DNA of 64,000 nucleotides from Litomosoides sigmodontis (lineage: Eukaryota; Nematoda; Chromadorea; Rhabditida; Onchocercidae): contig OY718803.1 of NCBI GenBank assembly GCA_963070105.1, forward strand, positions 2,958,507 to 3,022,506. Reading direction: 5' to 3'. Below, piece by piece: positions 60,479 to 64,000 of the stretch; within the stretch, counting starts at the first letter, position 1; each line of letters starts with the position of its first letter. Position numbers and translations under genes: made by a program. The notes under the pieces were generated by a model, which was given only the letters and a program-made list of their open reading frames with translations, was not told the DNA's origin and made no database searches.

Positions 60479-61924
60479 ATGGAGAAAATAATAAGGCTAT
60501 CTGAATCTAGTAAGTGTATTTTCACCGTTTTTTTTAGCATCTAGATTATTAGGTATCCGTAATGCATTATCGACTAAACATCTGGGAACTCTCAGAGAAA
60601 GTTTAAGATTAGGAGGAAGCAATACTTTTTTCTCACCGAGAGCTTAATTAGAGGCTGAATATTGCGTCAGTAGATTTTAAACACATTTTTCCACTTATTC
60701 ATTTGTAGCCTATGATGCGGCGATTTGTCGTTGTTTGCAAATATTGGAATCAGGTGGCGTGGTTGCCTTACCGACGGACACATTATATGGCGTCGTTACA
60801 ACGATATCGAATGCTGATAAATTGTATAAACTGAAGAGTCGCAGTCGTTTGAAACCTCTTGGTCTATTTGTTAGCACCGTTGAAGAAGTTCAAAAGTTCG
60901 TCGATTTATTAATAACTTTCGTTATGTCTCCTAATAAATGTTAGGTAGGCATAGAAATATTAGGTCTCGAAATATTATTTGTAAAGAAAATCTTTGATAT
61001 TTTTCGAAGACGAATATGAACAGCAAAAAATAAGTGTTAATTTAATTTTCAAATATGGTCTACCATAGTTACTTGGTGTAGTACGAAGGAATTATAAATC
61101 AACTTAATTTTATTACTAGATGGTGCCGTCCAATAATTGAAAGTAGCCAACTAACGACATTATTGCCTGGTCCGGTGACATTAGTCTGTGAACGTTCCGC
61201 TTCCCTTCCAAACACTTTCAATCCGGATCATGGAACGGTTGCTATTCGAATCCCAGCTCACGAATTTGTTCGTTCATTGCTAACTCGCTTAGATGTTCCA
61301 CTTGCACAGACGAGTGCCAATATTTCCAATAGCCAAGAAAATCCAGTATGTATTGAAGTAAGTATGGAATACATTGTGGCGAAACTTGTTTAATTAACTG
61401 AAATCTTTTTGAAAAGCAGTAGTATTTGAAGTGCATAGTGTATTATGCTAGTGCTTCATGTAATCTTTTCGTTTCAGTGTTAAGTTAATTTCAAGCGTTT
61501 TTTCTTAACGGAATTTCAATTTCATACGAACTAAGTTCGTCAATAGTAATTTCATTTCTTGTCTTTCTTGCTTTTTAGAAGATCTGTTAAGGTTTGCTGT
61601 GTTAGCATGTTTTAATTCAGCTTATGTAAATAGTTTTATAGGATTTCAAGACTTTATGGCCAAAATTGGATTTGATAGTAGATGATGGCGCGATCGTGAG
61701 TTCAAGTAGAGAAGTGAACAAAGAAGGTAGCACAGTGGTAAATCTCTGCGCTCCTGGTTTTTATGAGATAATTAGAGATGGATGGTATGTTTGATAATAA
61801 ACGGATATTGTAAACTGAAGAAATTCACTTTATTAATTTTAATTCGCGATAAAAATTTTGAATTTTTAGTGCGAGAATGGCAACAGAGAAAAAATTAAAA
61901 GATTTGGGGCTCATAAAACGGTGA
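60479..61924 (+). CDS. yrdc: YRDC, threonylcarbamoyl-AMP synthase
   Basis: Five exons, 217 residues: 60479..60509, 60709..60895, 61120..61357, 61642..61784, 61870..61924, in frame throughout. Reaction (family): threonine, bicarbonate and ATP give threonylcarbamoyl-AMP, the donor for t6A37 of ANN-decoding tRNAs, used with the KEOPS complex. Signatures: GGVVALPTDTLYGVV, KLKSRSRLKPLGLFV (the basic nucleotide-binding segment), LLPGPVTLV, GTVAIRIPAH, LAQTSANISN, and near the end GSTVVNL with the closing IIRDGCARM. It is a single-domain protein, shorter than human YRDC (279 residues), mainly because the N-terminal mitochondrial-type extension is missing; a distal 5' exon cannot be excluded. The exon 2 donor is AA/GTTCGT, not the common GTAAG type. 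Confidence 0.95.
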
Positions 61925-62137
61925 TTACGTATGGTAATATGGTTTCATCATGGACAAAATCGACATCCCACAAAGCTTTTTTTGAAATTTTTCATGTTTT
62001 CACGTTTTTACACTTGTACATTGCATTGTTTTCCATTCATCACTGCGCAAATTCTTGTAGTGAGTCTTTTTTGGTTTGTTCTTCCAGACTAGTTTATTAG
62101 AGTTACTAGCATGAAACTAGTGCAACAGTAGGGTACA
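61925..62137. terminator. convergent 3' gap between YRDC and the Rab gene
   Basis: 213 bp between two facing stop codons. AATAAA on the minus strand at 62093..62098 lies 40 bases past the Rab stop. No AATAAA was seen for YRDC in this gap. Confidence 0.5.
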
Positions 62138-63872
62138 TCAATTACAGCATGATGACCATTTTAAGTCAAATTTTCTTCTTGTTCTTCTTTCTGAGCCATG
62201 ATTTAACTTTTTGACTGTCTGATCATCCTGAGAATATGGCATTACGTACTGGCCATTTTTCCTTATTTGAATGATCTGGAAATGCAGCAGACAATTTCAA
62301 AAAATTTCCACACAATTTTATCAGTTGTACACTTAGTGAATTTCAAACGGAATGAAGTCGGAGGATTAAAGAAGTACCTGTTCTGCTAGTAAACCAAATG
62401 CATTTTCAATGCCATAGTTGGCTTTTGCTGATGTTTTTAGAGCATTCAAAAAAGCTCCCTTTTCGCGGTACTCCTCCAACTTTTCATCTGTTATTTTATT
62501 GTCAAGATCAGCCTAAAGAAATAAATGCTTTAATTGTCATTTAGGAGCATTGCAAACATTTTATTTACTTCTTCAAAGCGCAAATTTTTTCTAAGTAATA
62601 ACCTACGAATAAAACGATCATCTGTAGGTAAATAAAAATTTTAAAGAAATCAAAGAATTTTTTTTCTTGCCAGGCTTGCTTCAGTGATGTGGTTGATTCG
62701 TGAAATTTCTCTTTTCACTGGTGCATGGTCGTCATTTTAGGATGAAAGTTAAAGAGTACTACCTTATTAGCAACAAGTATAGAAGGTAATGGTTTTTCAT
62801 TAGCAAGTGTAATTTTATTATCCAGGTCGCTTTTCCAGCGTAACGCTCCATCGTAGGTGTTTTGACGAGTGCAATCGAATACGATGATAGCACCATGAGC
62901 ATCCTTATAGTATACTCGTGTCATGTTACTAAATCGATCTTGACCTAGGTAGAAGCAAATTGTTACACTTGAGCATATCTATGTAGAGCGAATACTTTTC
63001 AGCAGAAATTACGCCGTGAAATTTGAAATTAAAGTTAAAAAAAAAAAACAAACTAAGTGCTAACCGGAAATGTCCCATAGTTGCAAACGTACGATTGTTT
63101 CATCATCCCATAGTAAATTTCGTGTTGCAAAATCAACACCAACCTAGAATTCTGAAATATTACCACATTTTTCCAACAATTTCAGTAGAAAGCAGTTATT
63201 TAGGATAAATTTTAGAATAATTATCGCAACTAACAAATGTTAGCCAATTATTGTTATTTCAGAAGTAAAAAGTTTTAATTTCGTTAACTATGATATTTGT
63301 TTTTTTTTTAAAAATAAATGAAACCGTAGCCTTATAATGTTGCGTGAACAAATTATGTGCATAGCGCTGCACGATAGATGATTTTCCGGTTCCAACATCG
63401 CCGATAATTAAAATTTTAAACAAAATTTGTTCCTTCGGAGATATCGCACATTCATTTAATGATGTAGACGGCTGAAAAACTTCATCGTTTTTTCTTTTTA
63501 TTTCTTAGAAATAGTTTTTTTTTTTCCTTTTTGTCCCTCATTTCAGCTACGAATAGAGAATTCCTAATTTATGTGTAATTATTTTGAAGAAGAGATGAAC
63601 TGCAAGAATTAACCCCTCCCTTCCCCTCCCCCTTTCCCTCCCCCCCCCCCCCCCCCCAAACTCCCCCCAAAAAAAACGAATGTCTTCGAATAGAAGAAGG
63701 AATGAATTGGCTGCATTTCCGTTGATAACAAACAATAATTCATTGATAAGTTACATGAGTGGAAAGTTTTTGGAATAAATTTTTAAATTATTATGAATTT
63801 TGATTAAATGAATGTCAATCGGTGCTGTATGCTTACCTGAGATGAATTCACAAGTTGATTCGTACGAGACAT
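62138..63872 (-). CDS. glo-1: Rab32/38-family small GTPase (GLO-1-like)
   Basis: Six exons, 238 residues: 63872..63837, 63471..63325, 63143..63065, 62944..62763, 62512..62378, 62275..62138. GTPase motifs: P-loop GDVGTGKSS, switch I around YKATVGVDFA, G3 WDISGQDRF, G4 NKAD, G5 TSAK. The segment NMTRVYYKDAHGAIIVFD and the following RWKSDLDNKI are typical of Rab32/Rab38; in C. elegans the member is GLO-1, needed for gut-granule (lysosome-related organelle) biogenesis. The C-terminus WSSCCN has two adjacent cysteines for geranylgeranylation. G3 reads S-G-Q-D where most Rabs have A-G-Q-E; the catalytic Gln is kept. An N-terminal extension of about 30 residues precedes the G domain, as in Rab32. 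Rab29 is the next closest option. Confidence 0.9.
63640..63657. repeat. C18 homopolymer
   Basis: Eighteen C residues within a longer pyrimidine tract in intron 1 of the Rab gene; on the transcribed RNA it is a run of G. Confidence 0.9.
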
Positions 63873-64000
63873 TTTTGCAGCAAATGAAAATAGCTTACGC
63901 GACTGGTGCTCGTATTTGACGACTGAGGGGAAGACTGATAAGACAGATAGGTAGGTGAACGATAACGAGAGAGGCGCACCTGCCCTAACTGCCATATTAC
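63873..64000. other. upstream of the Rab gene, window edge
   Basis: The frame of the first Rab exon stays open upstream to the window edge (including a TFLS-type hydrophobic stretch), but the ATG at 63872 has an A-rich context and gives a normal Rab N-terminus. A longer form cannot be ruled out. Confidence 0.35.

Overview
This is a eukaryotic window. AT-rich DNA, many short exons in conserved protein-coding genes, GT..AG introns with relaxed donors, candidate trans-splice acceptors just before start codons, and proteins closest to Caenorhabditis SRC-1, GLO-1 and NPP-7 types all point to a nematode. Intron sizes and composition fit a filarial (onchocercid) worm best, but the species cannot be fixed from sequence alone. 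No operon-like bacterial genes, CRISPR arrays or phage genes are visible. All exon models were assembled by hand from splice signals and reading frame; every multi-exon model listed keeps an open frame across its joins.

Layout: (1) 1-9366, minus: 5' part of a cell-surface Ig-superfamily gene resembling DCC/neogenin/UNC-40, with a 4.7 kb intron. (2) 9367-13099: non-coding, with a decayed coding-like patch and two trinucleotide runs. (3) 13100-18855, plus: an 18-exon Nup153-type FG nucleoporin with two RanBP2-type zinc fingers. (4) 20844-21215, plus: TRMT112. (5) 21594-34126, minus: a 26-exon coiled-coil gene matching CEP290, holding a 591 bp perfect AAT microsatellite and a 14 bp perfect hairpin in introns. 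(6) 35160-40628, minus: DEAD-box helicase DDX54/Dbp10 in 16 exons. (7) 41091-42049, plus: SRP19, divergent from DDX54. (8) 43013-50936, minus: the Src-family tyrosine kinase SRC-1. (9) 51873-53018, minus: ribosome-biogenesis factor RLP24/RSL24D1. (10) 54079-59711, plus: an unrecognised 13-exon Arg/Ser-rich protein. (11) 60479-61924, plus: YRDC (threonylcarbamoyl-AMP synthase). (12) 62138-63872, minus: a Rab32/38 (GLO-1-like) GTPase.

The genes are mostly housekeeping (ribosome biogenesis: DDX54, RLP24, TRMT112; tRNA t6A: YRDC; protein targeting: SRP19; nuclear pore: Nup153) mixed with signalling, trafficking and cilium genes (SRC-1, Rab32/38, CEP290, DCC-like). They are not an obvious functional cluster. 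I found no convincing new molecular system. The most notable points are the unrecognised RS-rich gene, the exon symmetry of the CEP290 and Nup153 genes, the very long pure AAT tract, and the relaxed splice donors.
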